64,000 nucleotides of DNA from Caldilineaceae bacterium. GTDB lineage: Bacteria > Chloroflexota > Anaerolineae > Caldilineales > Caldilineaceae. Positions within the stretch are counted from its first letter, which is position 1. Each line of letters opens with the position of its first letter. The DNA is taken from assembly GCA_958295845.1 (NCBI GenBank), contig OY282376.1, positions 2,555,022 through 2,619,021 of the forward strand, written 5' to 3'. A program made the translations under genes and the position numbers. Under the pieces are notes generated by a model. The model was not told the origin of the DNA, did no database searches, and was given only the letters and a program-made list of their open reading frames with translations. Below are positions 62,667 through 64,000 of this stretch, one piece after another.

Positions 62667-64000
62667 TCAGCGTCGGGTCTCATCCGCCCAGTAGTAGAAT
62701 TCAGCCTCATTGGCCGACTGGATATGGAAGCCCCTCTTGGCTACGTTGCCAAGACCTTCATTCACAATCAGAGGATTCTTAAGCGGGTCAGCACCTGAAA
62801 TCCAGTAGTAGTTATCGCGGAAAATCGCTATCATTTCCGCCCAGATCACTTCGTGCTCAGCCGCCTTCGAGGTCGCGAAGAGCTCGGCCTGCAGTCTGCG
62901 CAGATCCTTGTAGGCTTGCGGCGGCTCCACACCCACGATCAGGGGATCGGTCTCATCAGGATTGTCCGACGCCGCCTTGCCTCCGCCGAGATTCCACTCA
63001 TACCACGCCATCCACAAGGGGGCGTAATGGCGCTGCCAAGCCTGGCCGATATAGTCGTTGGCCTCATGCCACGGCCAGCGGGGATAGTGTGCCCACCAGA
63101 CCATTGCCTGTGTCTCATTGGCGCCGGCTTGGGTCAGGAAGAGATTCTGCTCCAGTTGTTTGACGGTCGTGCAGATGCCAATGTCATTCCAGTTCTCCGC
63201 CACGATTTCGGCCGTCGGCAGAGATTCGCCCGTGAACGGGGTGAAATTGAACTGGATAGTGATTGGCAGCCCACTTGGCGTCAGACGGCAGCCGTCCGCG
63301 TCGCGCTGATCCAAACCCAGCGAATCTAGAATCGCCTCTGCCTGCTCTACGTCCGTGGTCGGGTCCATCGTCTGTGGCGGTTCTGCCAGACCGGAGTAGA
63401 CCGCGTCAATTAGGGTGGCGCGGTCGACCGCAAAGGAGAGCGCCTTGCGGAACTCTATATCGTTCACGACCTCTTGCCACGCTTCGTCAGCGTAAGTCAT
63501 ATTCAGGTAGATTTCACCTGTTGACGCATGCATGTCCAGCACAACGACCTCATAACCCTTGTCTTCCGCATTCTGCACGTAAAGAGCCATGTCGGCCGGG
63601 TTGACGCCGCGGCGCACCATATCTGCTTCGCCCGCAATGATCTTCAGCGTAGCGGCATTAACGTCCGGCACAATCGAGATCTGCAACCGGTCGATATACG
63701 GCAGTTGCTGGCCCCACTCATCCACCTTCCAGTAATAGGGATTTCGCTCCATCACTGCCTGCGTTTCCCCCATCTCTGTCAAGACGTAAGGGCCAAGTGT
63801 AGGCAGGCCGGTCTCATGCTGCCGGTTGCCACTATTGAAAATGCCGTACAGGCGATTCCACTCACCGGCTTCGAATCCATGCTCGTCTAGCAACGCCGCC
63901 AGCTCATCCGCATCGGCGAAGTCGCCATGGAACTTTTTCAGGTAATCGCTGTCAGTAAAGCGGTGTGGTCCGCCTCCGTATGTGAAGAGACCGGGCCAGC
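62667..64000 (-). CDS. Extracellular solute-binding protein, family 5 (C-terminal part, cut by window edge)
   Basis: The frame is open to the right edge, so at least 444 residues are present and the N-terminal signal is missing. SBP_bac_5 features: LGPYVLTEMG, YYWKVDEWGQQLPYIDRLQI, a DIEFRKALSFAVDRATLIDAVYSG core and ESLPTAEIVAENWNDIGI. It binds peptides, opines, nickel or glycosides for the OppBCDF-like importer directly downstream. The Trp- and acid-rich surface (WWAHYPRWPWHEANDYIGQA) is typical of binding pockets in this family, but the ligand is not predictable. Confidence 0.9.
   Translation of the reverse strand, partial: WPGLFTYGGGPHRFTDSDYLKKFHGDFADADELAALLDEHGFEAGEWNRLYGIFNSGNRQHETGLPTLGPYVLTEMGETQAVMERNPYYWKVDEWGQQLPYIDRLQISIVPDVNAATLKIIAGEADMVRRGVNPADMALYVQNAEDKGYEVVVLDMHASTGEIYLNMTYADEAWQEVVNDIEFRKALSFAVDRATLIDAVYSGLAEPPQTMDPTTDVEQAEAILDSLGLDQRDADGCRLTPSGLPITIQFNFTPFTGESLPTAEIVAENWNDIGICTTVKQLEQNLFLTQAGANETQAMVWWAHYPRWPWHEANDYIGQAWQRHYAPLWMAWYEWNLGGGKAASDNPDETDPLIVGVEPPQAYKDLRRLQAELFATSKAAEHEVIWAEMIAIFRDNYYWISGADPLKNPLIVNEGLGNVAKRGFHIQSANEAEFYYWADETRR

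Overview
The window looks like a chromosomal segment of a Chloroflexota bacterium, most likely an uncultivated marine or host-associated member near Caldilineales/Anaerolineae. This is inferred, not proven, from: many phytanoyl-CoA-dioxygenase-type oxygenases beside a peptide-type ABC importer, a degradative-type HMG-CoA reductase, long-form HPF, an Flp-type pilin, TTG/GTG starts, proline/threonine-rich surface linkers, and short tandem repeats between genes. I found no rRNA or tRNA gene, CRISPR array, prophage or IS transposase.

Layout. (1) 1-6738, minus strand: a phosphate-starvation locus transcribed phoB-phoR-hypothetical-pstS-pstC-pstA, with pstA running off the left edge. Two different heptanucleotide tandem repeats and phased TTAA elements flank pstS. 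(2) 6831-14064, minus strand: an M14 carboxypeptidase, an M20 peptidase, a membrane protein, a NYN/YacP-type nuclease, a family 2 glycosyltransferase, hpf, comF and an Flp-type pilin. (3) 14065-15591: about 1.5 kb without genes, holding six copies of a 68-bp tandem repeat, each built around a hairpin. (4) 15592-21431: zinc-ribbon coiled-coil protein, epimerase, creatininase-family enzyme, 2-hydroxyacid dehydrogenase, lactonase-type propeller and SDR. (5) 21432-27261, plus strand: an envelope module with a DsbA-like thioredoxin, a DsbB-like protein fused to a c-type cytochrome, a membrane-anchored P/T-rich protein, and a secreted Fn3/leucine-rich-repeat protein. (6) 27592-32202: pth and mfd. 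(7) 32427-39518, minus strand: HMG-CoA synthase and HMG-CoA reductase, followed upstream by three membrane proteins, two of which resemble complex I/Mrp antiporter subunits that seem to have lost their key charged residues. (8) 39983-48129: a PhyH oxygenase, ftsH, a ribonuclease D, an unknown protein, and an overlapping Nudix/GNAT-like/alpha-beta hydrolase operon. (9) 48148-64000, minus strand: a roughly 16-kb catabolic cluster with a complete peptide/opine-type ABC importer (binding protein cut by the right edge), a BKACE enzyme, a TIM-barrel isomerase, a zinc alcohol dehydrogenase, an amidohydrolase, a small unknown protein, three PhyH oxygenases, a ThDP enzyme and an NHL-repeat protein.

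The most unusual items are the 68-bp hairpin array, the DsbB-cytochrome c fusion, the antiporter-like proteins without their ionisable residues, and the multi-oxygenase catabolic cluster. Four genes share an extended -10 promoter of the form TGNTATNNT, which may be the housekeeping promoter of this organism.
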